Below, piece after piece: positions 1 to 7,957 of a stretch of DNA of 34,066 nt. The DNA comes from Clostridiaceae bacterium AF10-41 (GTDB taxonomy: Bacteria > Bacillota > Clostridia > Clostridiales > Clostridiaceae). The notes below the pieces were generated by a model. That model saw nothing but the letters and a program-made list of their open reading frames with translations, ran no database searches and was not told where the DNA came from. The translations under genes were made by a program, and so were the position numbers. Location of the stretch: positions 1 through 34,066 of the forward strand of contig JAQCTH010000043.1 in NCBI GenBank assembly GCA_027686065.1, read 5' to 3'. How positions within the stretch are numbered: position 1 is the first letter of the stretch; each line of letters starts with the position of its first letter.

Positions 1-24
1 TATCAAGTCTAACTTTTTACTCAT
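1..24 (-). CDS. 5' end of a truncated CDS, product unknown
   Basis: The minus strand starts with ATG at 22-24 and reads MSKKLDLI before the window ends. An AAGGGG ribosome binding site lies about 8 bases upstream, which supports a real start. Only eight codons are visible, so no function can be assigned. Confidence 0.5.
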
Positions 25-120
25 AACCAAGCCCCTTTATAATTATTCTTATTATATATTATCATAATTATACATTTTTATAACAATTTACTATCAACCT
101 TAACTTAATATTAAGAATTA

Positions 121-161
121 AAAAATAGCCAAAATTATAAAAATATAATTTTAGCTATTTT
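121..161 (-). terminator. Rho-independent terminator after the 45-aa gene
   Basis: An inverted repeat AAAATAGC-c-AAAATTATA / TATAATTTT-a-GCTATTTT forms a long AT-rich hairpin just past the stop codon of the 171-308 gene. It probably ends the transcript that starts with the helicase gene; its symmetric A and U tracts would let it work in both directions. Confidence 0.6.
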
Positions 162-170
162 AAATTCAAA

Positions 171-308
171 TTATTTTATTGGCTCTCCATCAAAATCTGT
201 ATATTCATTTTTATTTTTATCATTTCCAACATTATTTTGATTTTCATGTAACTTTTGTCTTCTTAATCCTTTTTGCATAGGATTTTTACTTTTTGTATTT
301 CTTGACAT
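171..308 (-). CDS. 45-aa hypothetical small protein
   Basis: The ATG at 306-308 is preceded by AAAGGATG at a suitable distance, and the frame reads 45 codons to a TAA. The N-terminal half is basic (MSRNTKSKNPMQKGLRRQK) and the C-terminal half is polar and acidic, ending in TDFDGEPIK. There is no membrane segment and no cysteine. It follows the cysteine-rich gene by 72 bases on the same strand and is followed by a terminator, so it is probably the last gene of that transcript. I do not recognise the family; small basic clostridial proteins of this kind are often conserved and expressed around sporulation, but nothing here proves that. It is a credible gene because start, ribosome binding site and terminator all fit. 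Confidence 0.6.
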   Translation of the reverse strand: MSRNTKSKNPMQKGLRRQKLHENQNNVGNDKNKNEYTDFDGEPIK

Positions 309-380
309 ATAAAACACATCCTTTCAAAAGTATTTTATACCCTAAAAAATTTTTAATACATCATTTATTTACTTTATAAA

Positions 381-797
381 TTACAGTTCAAATTCTTCTA
401 CTTCTATAGAATACATACCACAATTTTTACAAACTATTACTGTAACTAAGTAACTCTTATCTACTATACCTTCTCTATTTAATCTAGTGAAAGATTTTTT
501 GTCATATTCATTATCTATACTACTTGTAATAAATTTATTATTTTTTCCATACGCATAAAAATAGAATTCTAAGAAGTCAAAAGCTTTCTTTTTTTCTTCT
601 TTTCCGTCCTTACAATTACTACAACAACTTTCATAATATGAATTTTGAAATTCTACTTCATTGCTATTTGAAAGTAATTCTAATACCTTTTCAGTATCAA
701 ACTCTTGAAGTTCTTCATTTTCATCATTTGCAAAATATTCTAAGTTTTCCTCTTCCAAAGTATATTCCTTGTCTTCAAATTTAAATTTATATATCAT
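381..797 (-). CDS. Cysteine-rich protein, possibly DUF3785 family
   Basis: A 138-residue soluble acidic protein starting at ATG with an AAAGGAAG ribosome binding site. Cysteines sit in two clusters, CCSNC near residue 60 and CKNCG near residue 124. This pairing of CxxC-type motifs resembles a split zinc ribbon, so zinc binding is a reasonable inference. The composition and length resemble the clostridial DUF3785 family, recalled from memory and not checked. It lies 45 bases downstream of the SUV3-like helicase on the same strand, so the two are probably co-transcribed. The function is unknown; a role with nucleic acid would fit the helicase and a zinc ribbon, but that is speculation. Confidence 0.7.
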   Translation of the reverse strand: MIYKFKFEDKEYTLEEENLEYFANDENEELQEFDTEKVLELLSNSNEVEFQNSYYESCCSNCKDGKEEKKKAFDFLEFYFYAYGKNNKFITSSIDNEYDKKSFTRLNREGIVDKSYLVTVIVCKNCGMYSIEVEEFEL

Positions 798-842
798 TTT
801 ATCTTCCTTTCAAGATTGATTATTTTACTTTTATTATTTTAA

Positions 843-2600
843 TTAAAGCCTAACTAATATTTCGTTTATCTCTTCACTTACTTTAATCCTTTCTTCATGT
901 ATCCATTTAAAATCAAATTCTAAATTGAATATTTTACAAAATGAATAGTAAATATTTATTCTTTGATAATAGCATTCAAGTTCATCTAAATTTCCCTTAA
1001 AACATTGTGGTCTAGTTATTGTTTTATTTTTTATAACAAATAACTCTTCAACATAATCTAAGAATGTATTCATAAGTTCTTCTTTTGATATATCAAATGG
1101 TATTTTTAATAAATCCCACTGAACTTCTTCCTTCAACTTATATCTCTTAATACTATCTAATATAACTAAATATTCATTTATATCCATTTTCCTATAATAA
1201 TCTATTGATTCTTCCCTTGTTGCCCATAAAGCTAATTTCTCATTAAGAGGTAAGCTTTTAATATTTAATATAGCCTCTGAAGGTCCGATTACAGCTGAAT
1301 TTATAATTTTATCTCTTTCTTCTAGCTTTTCTTTTATAAATTTCTGATTATCTCTTACAGTAGCTACATATCCAATCTCATATATACCTTTTCTACCAGC
1401 TCTACCTGCAACCTGCTTTATTTCTTGCGATGTAAGATACCTTATTTCTTCTCCATCAAATTTTTGTATATCTAAAAATACTATTCTCTTTATTGGAAGG
1501 TTAACACCCATACCTATAGCATCAGTAGTTATAAGAACTTTATTTTCTTTGTTTATAAACATATCATATTGCTTTCTTCTAACCTCTGGAGGTAAATCTC
1601 CATAAATTATGCTAGCTTTTATACCTACTTCTGAATATTGCTGTGCTATTTGTAAAACCTTTTTCTTAGAAAATACAACTATTGCATCTCCTTCTTCTGC
1701 ATTATTATAGTTAAAATTATTTTGTTGAACTTCTAATGGAATACTTCGCTTATATTCTTTAAATTCATAATCATCATCGCAATCACTTACTATTTTTTCT
1801 ACTAAAGCTTTAGCATTTAAGGCTCCACAAATATGGATTTCATTACATCTAAGACCAAGTAATGCTCTGCTCCAAGCCGCTCCCCGTTGAGCATCATCTA
1901 TCATTTGTATTTCATCTATAATTGCTATATCATACTCCTTTTTTAGATCTACCTTTTCTATTGTACAAGATGTATGTGTTGCTCCCTCTTTTAAGATTTC
2001 TTCTTCTCCTGTTAAAAGATTGCAAGGAATATTATTATTATTTAATTTTTCATAGTTTTCTAATGCTAGAATTCTTAAAGGTGATAAATAAACACCTTTT
2101 TTAGCCATTTTCAATCTTTCCATAGCTGTATAGGTTTTACCTGTATTAGTTTCGCCTAGATGTATATAAATCTTTCTTTTTATATTTCTTGCTAATTTAT
2201 ATTCATCTTTAGGGTTACTTGGGAAATTTTCTTCAAATTCTTTAGAAATAAGCTTTGGTATATGTTGCTTTGTTAATACAGACATAAATCCTGAATTTAT
2301 AAAACTATTATAATTTCCTCTTATTACTTGATAAAAATCGAAACTTGTATTATTCTTCTTATTATAATCATCTAATAACCTTTTAGATACATATTCTAAA
2401 AGCTCTTCATATCTTTCATTTATATCTGAGAATTCCTTAAATCCTTCGCTTTCCATTTCTTTTAGTTGTCTTATTTTTTTCCTTAATGAAGATTCTTGTT
2501 CAATTAAAGCACCTACTTTTGAATTGTGCGCTATTTCTTCTATCTGACCAATTTGTGATTTTAGCTTTTTAAATTCCCTTTGCATTGCATTCTTTTTCAA
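843..2600 (-). CDS. SUV3-like DExH ATP-dependent RNA helicase
   Basis: A 585-residue superfamily 2 helicase starting at TTG (2598-2600) behind AGAGGTGG. The N-terminal 120 residues are charged and probably helical. Then come motif I GETNTGKT (Lys155), motif Ia SPLRILALE, LLTGEE, a TxE motif, motif II DEIQ (229-232), the strongly SUV3-like stretch RGAAWSRALLGL, and motif VI QVAGRAGRKG (396-405). The DEIQ box with AWSRALLGL closely recalls the mitochondrial Suv3 RNA helicase rather than typical bacterial DEAD-box proteins. The family unwinds RNA using ATP and works with exoribonucleases in mitochondria; a role in clostridial RNA turnover is inferred. It is the first gene of a minus-strand cluster. 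Confidence in the helicase is high, in the exact substrate low. Confidence 0.88.
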   Translation of the reverse strand: MKKNAMQREFKKLKSQIGQIEEIAHNSKVGALIEQESSLRKKIRQLKEMESEGFKEFSDINERYEELLEYVSKRLLDDYNKKNNTSFDFYQVIRGNYNSFINSGFMSVLTKQHIPKLISKEFEENFPSNPKDEYKLARNIKRKIYIHLGETNTGKTYTAMERLKMAKKGVYLSPLRILALENYEKLNNNNIPCNLLTGEEEILKEGATHTSCTIEKVDLKKEYDIAIIDEIQMIDDAQRGAAWSRALLGLRCNEIHICGALNAKALVEKIVSDCDDDYEFKEYKRSIPLEVQQNNFNYNNAEEGDAIVVFSKKKVLQIAQQYSEVGIKASIIYGDLPPEVRRKQYDMFINKENKVLITTDAIGMGVNLPIKRIVFLDIQKFDGEEIRYLTSQEIKQVAGRAGRKGIYEIGYVATVRDNQKFIKEKLEERDKIINSAVIGPSEAILNIKSLPLNEKLALWATREESIDYYRKMDINEYLVILDSIKRYKLKEEVQWDLLKIPFDISKEELMNTFLDYVEELFVIKNKTITRPQCFKGNLDELECYYQRINIYYSFCKIFNLEFDFKWIHEERIKVSEEINEILVRL

Positions 2601-2911
2601 ATAACCACCTCTTGCATTAAATTCCTATTGTAAAATATCCATTTATAAATTATAATATCTTATTACTAAGCATATTTCTAGTTTATATTAATTAAGCTAA
2701 TATTATTTATTTTTTATAATTAATATTTATCAAAAAATGAAGCTTCATTAATATATCATTGACATAATATATATATTAATTACTAAATGTTTTTAATAAA
2801 ATTTGTGTATTTTCAGATTTTCTTAAGGATTATTTAAGATTTATATTATATAATCATATCTATAAAGCACTTTTATATTATTATTTATTATTTGGGGGAT
2901 GATTTTACAAT
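2601..2911. other. AT-rich divergent intergenic region
   Basis: About 310 bases separate the helicase from the plus-strand gene at 2912. I see no ORF with a ribosome binding site and no strong hairpin. A TATAAT at 2849-2854 is a candidate -10 box for the plus-strand gene, but no good -35 box lies 17 bases upstream. Confidence 0.4.
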
Positions 2912-3466
2912 ATGAAAAATAAACATATTTACTTAGTGTTTTCAAATACTGGTACTCTACTTTCAAAATGTATTAATTACTACACAAAAGACGAATATGT
3001 ACATGTTTCCTTGAGTTTTGATGACTCCTTCAAAAAAATGTATTCATTTGGAAGAGTCTTTCCACAAATTCCTTTTATAGGTGGACTTGTAGAAGAAAAC
3101 TTACAAGATGGTGTATATAAAAGATTTCAAAACAGTAGATGTGTCATTTATAAAATTAGTGTAGATAATAAGCAATATAAATTATTAAAACAAGAACTTA
3201 AAAGTTTCTTAAAAGAGCAAAAAAAATATAAATATAGTCTATTAGGTTTAATTGGAGTTGCTATAAATAGACCAATGAAAAGGGACAACCATTATTTTTG
3301 TTCAGAATTTATTTCACACCTTTTAATTAAAAGTAACATATATGACTCTGATAAAATTCCTGGCCTAACAAAGCCTAGTGATTTATTGAATATAAGTCAT
3401 AAAGAGTTTATATATGAAGGTCTAACTTATGAATATAATAATGTTTATTCAAATTTAATATATTAA
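2912..3466 (+). CDS. Permuted NlpC/P60 (YiiX-like) cysteine hydrolase
   Basis: A 184-residue protein starting at ATG with a GGGGGATG ribosome binding site. The N-terminus MKNKHIYLVFSNTG leads into YVHVSLSF, supplying the candidate catalytic His31, and a later HYFCSEFIS supplies Cys130. Histidine before cysteine is the order seen in circularly permuted papain-like NlpC/P60 proteins of the YiiX type. No signal peptide or membrane segment is obvious, so it is probably cytosolic or acts on lipid or amide bonds at the membrane. It stands alone on the plus strand and converges on the patatin gene with a shared terminator. The hydrolase fold is likely; the substrate is unknown. Confidence 0.72.
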   Translation: MKNKHIYLVFSNTGTLLSKCINYYTKDEYVHVSLSFDDSFKKMYSFGRVFPQIPFIGGLVEENLQDGVYKRFQNSRCVIYKISVDNKQYKLLKQELKSFLKEQKKYKYSLLGLIGVAINRPMKRDNHYFCSEFISHLLIKSNIYDSDKIPGLTKPSDLLNISHKEFIYEGLTYEYNNVYSNLIY

Positions 3467-3494
3467 AAAACTGAGAGTATCATCTCAGTTTTTT
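3465..3494. terminator. Bidirectional terminator between converging genes
   Basis: The hairpin AAAAAACTGAGA / TCTCAGTTTTTT with a 6-base loop sits directly after the stop codon of the plus-strand gene and 4 bases from the stop of the patatin gene. A and U tracts on both sides allow termination in both directions. Confidence 0.9.
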
Positions 3495-3497
3495 AAT

Positions 3498-4424
3498 TTA
3501 TAAACCTATATTGATATCATCTTTTTTATAATGTCTTAATATACTTTTTATAAAGTTATATATTTTAAATAACCTAGGAAACTTTTCTTCTTCCTCTACC
3601 TTATTTTTAAATTCTGCCATTTGCATAATTGGCTCTAAAAGAGATATTGTATCTTCATAGCCTTCTCTTATTCTATTTTTTTTAGCTTCTTCATCTAGAT
3701 TTAATGTTCCATTAATTACACTTTCATTTAAGTTTCTTGGATATATCTCTATTATTTTAGTATTAGGATATAAGGCTTTATCAACTTTTCCTTCTTTAGA
3801 TAATAATACTACTATTATAATATCACACCCTTCTCCATAAACGGGTTGTATAGGTGTATTATCACAAATACCTCCATCTATATACTTGCTTCCAAAAAGC
3901 TCTGTAGGTTCATATATTAATGGGAGTGATGCAGATGCGATTATAATTTCCTTTCCTAATTCTTCGTTAAAATCATTTACCTTAAAATATTTTACTTTAA
4001 AATCAGGTAATTCAGTACAAGCTGCATAACAAACCTTATTATTTTCTTTCATCATATTAATATTTAAATACTTGTCTACTATATTTCTTGCGCCTTCTTT
4101 AGATACTGCACCTTCTTCTATCTTTTGATTCATATATTTTTTAGCTATATTTAAATTTCTTCCTCCTAATATAAGACCTACTCCCTTTTTGAATAACTCA
4201 AATTTACTAATAGGAATTAATTTATCTATCGTTACTTCTTCCCATAAAGATTCAGCATCTTTTATATTATCTTGAGCAAATAATACAGCATTAAAAGCTC
4301 CAATTGATGTTCCTGAAAATACAGTTATGTATTTATGAATATTTAAATATACTAATGCCTTCCAAACTCCAAGTTCATAAGCTCCTTTTCCTCCACCACC
4401 TGATAATACTAATCCTATTTTCAC
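3498..4424 (-). CDS. Patatin-like phospholipase
   Basis: A 308-residue protein starting at GTG (4422-4424) behind AGAGGGGA. It has the full patatin signature: the glycine-rich oxyanion loop SGGGGKG at residues 8-14, the nucleophile elbow GTSIG with Ser40, and the catalytic aspartate in DGG (Asp183), forming a Ser-Asp dyad. Family members hydrolyse acyl esters of phospholipids or other lipids. No signal peptide is visible, so it should act from the cytosol on membrane lipid. It resembles the RssA/YlbK-type bacterial group more than secreted ExoU-like toxins, since it has no extra effector domain. It appears to be a single-gene transcript. Substrate specificity cannot be read from the sequence. 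Confidence 0.9.
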   Translation of the reverse strand: MKIGLVLSGGGGKGAYELGVWKALVYLNIHKYITVFSGTSIGAFNAVLFAQDNIKDAESLWEEVTIDKLIPISKFELFKKGVGLILGGRNLNIAKKYMNQKIEEGAVSKEGARNIVDKYLNINMMKENNKVCYAACTELPDFKVKYFKVNDFNEELGKEIIIASASLPLIYEPTELFGSKYIDGGICDNTPIQPVYGEGCDIIIVVLLSKEGKVDKALYPNTKIIEIYPRNLNESVINGTLNLDEEAKKNRIREGYEDTISLLEPIMQMAEFKNKVEEEEKFPRLFKIYNFIKSILRHYKKDDINIGL

Positions 4425-4557
4425 TTTAATCCCCTCTTTTTTTAATCTTTGTAGGTCTTATATATATTATATAACTACTATGTAAATTTTGTTAATCAAT
4501 ATAGGCATTAACTATACTGAAATATCATTTTTGGTACTTTGAAATTTTTATAAAATA

Positions 4558-4591
4558 AAAACACCTTAAAATATTAACTTTAAGGTGTTTT
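4558..4591 (-). terminator. Terminator of the infC-rpmI-rplT operon
   Basis: A perfect inverted repeat AAAACACCTTAAA / TTTAAGGTGTTTT with an 8-base loop lies 15 bases past the rplT stop codon and ends in a U tract on the minus strand. Confidence 0.92.
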
Positions 4592-4605
4592 ATAAATAGT
4601 ATAAA

Positions 4606-4962
4606 CTACTTAATTGAACTCTTTGCTAATTCTACTAAATCTGCAAATGCTTTTGGATCGTTTATAGCTATTTCTGATAACATTTTTCTGTTCATATCTA
4701 TTCCAGCTAATTTAATTCCATTCATAAATTTTGAGTATGAAAGACCATTCATTCTTGTTGCAGCATTAATTCTTGCTATCCAAAGTCTTCTAAAATCTCT
4801 TTTCTTTAATCTTCTTCCAACATAAGCATTTCTTAAAGCTCTTATTACTGATTCGTTAGCAGTTTTAAATAATCTGCTTTTTCCACCATAATATCCTTTT
4901 GCAAGCTTTAATACTTTTTTATGATTCTTACGAGCATTTACCGCTCTTTTAACTCTAGCCAT
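4606..4962 (-). CDS. rplT: 50S ribosomal protein L20
   Basis: A 118-residue basic protein ([19 protein letters not shown], then [13 protein letters not shown] and [11 protein letters not shown]), the usual length and sequence of L20. It binds 23S rRNA early in 50S assembly. It is the last gene of the classical infC-rpmI-rplT operon, 26 bases after rpmI, and is followed by a strong terminator. In other bacteria L20 represses its own operon by binding the leader or an intergenic mRNA site; the structured leader upstream of infC suggests a similar loop here. Confidence 0.98.
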   Translation of the reverse strand: MARVKRAVNARKNHKKVLKLAKGYYGGKSRLFKTANESVIRALRNAYVGRRLKKRDFRRLWIARINAATRMNGLSYSKFMNGIKLAGIDMNRKMLSEIAINDPKAFADLVELAKSSIK

Positions 4963-4988
4963 GTTTAATCCTCCTAAAAACCTCTATA

Positions 4989-5186
4989 TTATAGGTATGG
5001 TAATAATTTCTTCATTGCTTTTTCTTGAGTAGTTGAAACATAAGCAGCTTTTCTTAAGTTTCTCTTTCTCTTAGCACTTTTCTTTGTTAATATATGACTC
5101 TTAAAAGCTTTCGCTCTTTTTAATTTTCCAGTTCCAGTTTTCTTAAATCTCTTTGCTGCACCTCTGTGGGTTTTCATTTTTGGCAT
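4989..5186 (-). CDS. rpmI: 50S ribosomal protein L35
   Basis: A 65-residue very basic protein beginning [20 protein letters not shown], diagnostic of L35. It is a small structural protein of the large subunit. It sits 20 bases after infC and 26 bases before rplT in the conserved order. The start is the ATG behind an AGGAG-type site. Confidence 0.98.
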   Translation of the reverse strand: MPKMKTHRGAAKRFKKTGTGKLKRAKAFKSHILTKKSAKRKRNLRKAAYVSTTQEKAMKKLLPYL

Positions 5187-5206
5187 GATACTTATCTCCT
5201 CTCAAG

Positions 5207-5719
5207 TTACGCTTTTTTAGGGCCTAAAACCATTGTCATGTTTCTACCTTCATGCTTAGCAGGCTTTTCAACAATACAAACGTCATCTAATTTAGAAACA
5301 AAGTTATCTAATATTTTTTGTCCAATATGTCCTAATTGTGCTTCTCTTCCTTTAAACCTAACAGTGATTTTAACTTTATCCCCGTCTAATAAAAACTTTC
5401 TAGCATTTTTTGCTTTTATTGCAATATCATTTTCTTCAATAGTAAGACTGCATCTTATTTCCTTAAGAACAGTTACCTTTTGCTTTTTCTTAGCTTCTTT
5501 ATCTTTTTTTGATTGCTCATAAATATACTTACCTAAATCCATAATCCTACATACTGGTGGATTAGCATTTGGAGAAATCATAACTAAATCTAATTCCTTC
5601 TCTTCTGCAATTTTTTGAGCTTCCTTTGTTTGAAGTACACCTAATTGATTACCTTCTGAATCAATCACTCTAACTTCTTTAACTCTTATAGCTTCATTAC
5701 AAGTAAAATCCTTACTTAT
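5207..5719 (-). CDS. infC: Translation initiation factor IF-3, AUA start codon
   Basis: IF-3 binds the 30S subunit, prevents premature subunit joining and rejects poor start codons. The reading frame continues upstream of the first conventional start (GTG at 5666-5668) for 17 codons that read [16 protein letters not shown], which matches the conserved IF-3 N-terminus. The frame is closed further up by a TGA that lies inside the ribosome binding site. The only plausible initiation codon is ATA at 5717-5719, six bases after GGAGGTGA. This gives 170 residues, the normal IF-3 length. Non-AUG starts (AUU, AUC, AUA) on infC are a known device by which IF-3 limits its own translation. Later features include the linker rich in [10 protein letters not shown] and the C-terminal domain. 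Confidence 0.96.
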   Translation of the reverse strand: MSKDFTCNEAIRVKEVRVIDSEGNQLGVLQTKEAQKIAEEKELDLVMISPNANPPVCRIMDLGKYIYEQSKKDKEAKKKQKVTVLKEIRCSLTIEENDIAIKAKNARKFLLDGDKVKITVRFKGREAQLGHIGQKILDNFVSKLDDVCIVEKPAKHEGRNMTMVLGPKKA

Positions 5720-5739
5720 ACCAAGTCACCTCCAAAATT

Positions 5740-5895
5740 TTAAATAAAAACACAACAAAAATAGAGGACATATTATGCCGCCCTCTAGTATCTTATAAAA
5801 ACCTAACTACTTTATAGCTAGAAATTATTACAAAATCACATACCCTACTAAGCATTGCCGTAAGGTGAGAAACGGCTGTTTCTTCTTAAATACAT
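5740..5895 (-). promoter_or_regulatory. Structured infC leader with attenuator (L20-type leader candidate)
   Basis: About 155 bases of leader lie between the promoter and the infC ribosome binding site. It contains a hairpin GCCGT / ACGGC early on, and near the end a terminator-like stem TAGAGGGC / GTCCTCTA (arms at 5780-5787 and 5762-5769, loop of 10) followed by a U-rich run. This arrangement fits transcription attenuation. In Bacillus the same operon is controlled by L20 binding a leader; the shared gene order makes that the best guess, but I cannot confirm the L20 site by eye. Confidence 0.65.
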
Positions 5896-5900
5896 CATTT

Positions 5901-5929
5901 ATTGTATCATTGTTTTTTTGTTATGTCAA
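5901..5929 (-). promoter_or_regulatory. Sigma-A promoter of infC-rpmI-rplT
   Basis: On the minus strand TTGACA (5924-5929) is followed by a 17-base spacer and TACAAT (5901-5906). This is a near-consensus vegetative promoter, as expected for a ribosomal protein operon, and puts the transcript start near 5893. Confidence 0.9.
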
Positions 5930-5982
5930 TCTTTTTACATAATTATTCTTTACAAATATATCATATATTATACCAATATATT

Positions 5983-6297
5983 TTATTCTATAGCTCCTGT
6001 ATAATCTAAAATTCCGCCCCTTAAATTATATAAATCTTTAAAACCTTCTTCTTCTAACATAGCGCATGCTACACTACTTTTAGCCCCCACTTTACAATAT
6101 ACTAAAATAGGCTTATCTTTAAAATCTTCTAGTTCCTCTAGTTCCCATTCTAATTCCTCTACAGGTATATTTTTAGAGTTAATTATTCTTGACTTTTTGA
6201 ATTCACTAAATTTTCTTACATCTATTATTAATAATTCCTTATTATCTTTAATTAACCTCTCAGCTTGTTCATTATTAATTAATTTTATGCTACTCAT
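5983..6297 (-). CDS. Rhodanese-like domain protein
   Basis: A 104-residue single-domain protein. The ATG at 6295-6297 is chosen because AGAGGTG lies 7 bases upstream; the longer frame would add 27 residues without a ribosome binding site and would run across the promoter. The active-site loop CKVGAKS (Cys68) has the cysteine and the glycine-x-lysine/arginine-serine pattern of rhodaneses, so persulfide (sulfane sulfur) transfer is likely. It resembles PspE/GlpE-type stand-alone domains. The physiological acceptor is unknown. It has its own promoter and lies between infC and hom without functional linkage to either. Confidence 0.88.
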   Translation of the reverse strand: MSSIKLINNEQAERLIKDNKELLIIDVRKFSEFKKSRIINSKNIPVEELEWELEELEDFKDKPILVYCKVGAKSSVACAMLEEEGFKDLYNLRGGILDYTGAIE

Positions 6298-6318
6298 TTT
6301 TTCACCTCTTGATTTATT

Positions 6319-6347
6319 ATTATAATACTTTAAATTTATATATACAA
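6319..6347 (-). promoter_or_regulatory. Promoter of the rhodanese gene
   Basis: TTGTAT (6342-6347 on the minus strand), a 17-base spacer and TATAAT (6319-6324). It lies directly downstream of the hom terminator and 22 bases before the rhodanese start codon. Confidence 0.65.
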
Positions 6348-6363
6348 CTTTCAATATAAAAAT

Positions 6364-6395
6364 AAGAGGCACTATCACATAGACAGCCCTCTCTT
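6364..6395 (-). terminator. Terminator of hom
   Basis: On the minus strand AGAGG-g-C-tgt-CTAT / ATAG-t-GCCTCT forms an imperfect hairpin followed by TATTTTT, 16 bases past the hom stop codon. Confidence 0.7.
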
Positions 6396-6410
6396 AATTT
6401 ATAACTTATA

Positions 6411-7712
6411 CTAATTAAATTCTTCCATTCTTATTATATTGTTAATTTTATAAACTGAATTTAACTCACATACATTATCTATTGAATTTAGAATATTGCC
6501 CTCTTTTGTGTAATGTGTTACTAGAACTAAAGTCACTTTATTTTCACTTTCTATATCCCTACCTCTTTGAATTACAGAAAGCAATCCAACATTCATTGAG
6601 CCAAAAACTGATGTTATTTCACCTAATACCCCTGGTCTATCTTCCACTGTTAACCTTATATAATATTTGCTCACAACCTCTTCTATATTATATAACTCTT
6701 TATCCCATAAATTATTTTTTACCACTGTATTAATATTATCTATATCAATATTACTTCTTAAGATTGATACTATATCTGATATAACTGCACTACCTGTTGG
6801 TAAATCACCAGCACCCCTTCCATAAAACATCAAATCTCCAACTGCATTCCCTTTTATGAATACAGCATTAAAAGAATCATAAACATTGGCTAATGGATGA
6901 TTTTCAGGTATCATAGTTGGATGAACTCTAAGCTCTAATTTTCCAGCATTATCTTTAACTATTGCTAATAGCTTTATAACTTTTTTAAATTCTCTTGCAT
7001 ATTGTATATCTATTGATTCAATTTTACTTATACCTTCTCTATATACATTTTCAACTTTAATTTTAGTTCCAAATGCTAATGAAGAAAGGATAGCTAGCTT
7101 ATATTGAGCGTCAAATCCTTCAATATCTGATGTTGGATCTGTTTCGGCATATCCCATTTCTTGAGCTTGTTTCAAGGCTTCATTAAAGCTTAAGTTTTCA
7201 AATTCCATTTTAGTTAATATATAATTAGTTGTCCCATTAACTATTCCATATAACTTTTCTATTTTGTTAGCTGTTAAACTTTCATTTATGCCATTAATTA
7301 TTGGAATTCCCCCTGCTACACTAGCTTCATAATTAAACATAACGCCTTGACTATCAGCTTTTTGAAATAATTCATCTCCACCAGTTGCAAGAAGCATTTT
7401 GTTTGCTGTAACTATATGCTTTCTTTTATCCATAGACTCAAGCATATATTCTCTGGCAGGTTCAATTCCTCCCATTACTTCTACCACAATTTTAATAGAG
7501 TCATCATTGATAATATCATTAAAATCTGTTGTTAAAAGCTCCTTAGGAACCTCTACTCCTCTTTCCTTTTCCAAATCTCTAACTAGAATTTTACTTACTT
7601 CAACTTCATAGCCTGACCTTTTCATGATTTCTTCTTTGTTTGAATTTAATATCATCCAAACTCCACGCCCAACATTGCCTAGCCCCAATAAAGCAATTTT
7701 AACTTTTTTCAT
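6411..7712 (-). CDS. hom: Homoserine dehydrogenase
   Basis: A 433-residue enzyme that reduces aspartate semialdehyde to homoserine with NAD(P)H, the branch point towards threonine and methionine. The N-terminal nucleotide-binding motif is LGLGNVGRG (residues 9-17). The catalytic domain carries NGTTNYILTKME and ETDPTSDIEGFDAQYK, and residues about 350-430 form a C-terminal ACT domain (IRLTVEDRPGVLGEITSVFG), which in this family gives threonine feedback inhibition. The ATG start has GGGGG upstream. It is not fused to aspartokinase. No T-box or S-box leader is visible in the roughly 245 bases upstream, and no thrB or thrC gene lies in the window. Confidence 0.97.
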   Translation of the reverse strand: MKKVKIALLGLGNVGRGVWMILNSNKEEIMKRSGYEVEVSKILVRDLEKERGVEVPKELLTTDFNDIINDDSIKIVVEVMGGIEPAREYMLESMDKRKHIVTANKMLLATGGDELFQKADSQGVMFNYEASVAGGIPIINGINESLTANKIEKLYGIVNGTTNYILTKMEFENLSFNEALKQAQEMGYAETDPTSDIEGFDAQYKLAILSSLAFGTKIKVENVYREGISKIESIDIQYAREFKKVIKLLAIVKDNAGKLELRVHPTMIPENHPLANVYDSFNAVFIKGNAVGDLMFYGRGAGDLPTGSAVISDIVSILRSNIDIDNINTVVKNNLWDKELYNIEEVVSKYYIRLTVEDRPGVLGEITSVFGSMNVGLLSVIQRGRDIESENKVTLVLVTHYTKEGNILNSIDNVCELNSVYKINNIIRMEEFN

Positions 7713-7903
7713 TTTTACTCCCCCTTATATTACTTATTGCTATTATTGATATTATACTAATTAATATATTTTTTTACCATATATAAATATTTTTTCGTCA
7801 ATATTTTTATAAATTATTATTTTTTTTAATATTTTTTAGTAAAATATTAAACTAATTTATAATTATTAAATTCCAATATTAACTATAAGCCTTTTTATAA
7901 TTA

Positions 7904-7940
7904 AAAGCTGAAAATTATATATATTTTAACTTTCAGCTTT
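7904..7940 (-). terminator. Terminator of the 94-aa gene
   Basis: A perfect 10-base inverted repeat AAAGCTGAAA / TTTCAGCTTT with a 17-base loop, 18 bases past the stop codon of the 7958-8242 gene, with a short U run on the minus strand. Confidence 0.75.
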
Positions 7941-7957
7941 CAAAAATTTCTTTATCA

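Noticed and set aside
5166..5522. 118-codon plus-strand ORF opposite infC
   Set aside because: It lies antisense to well-identified infC and rpmI, has no ribosome binding site and no recognisable motif.
7713..7900. T-box or SAM riboswitch before hom
   Set aside because: The leader is almost pure A/T, without the T-box sequence or a specifier hairpin and without S-box motifs.
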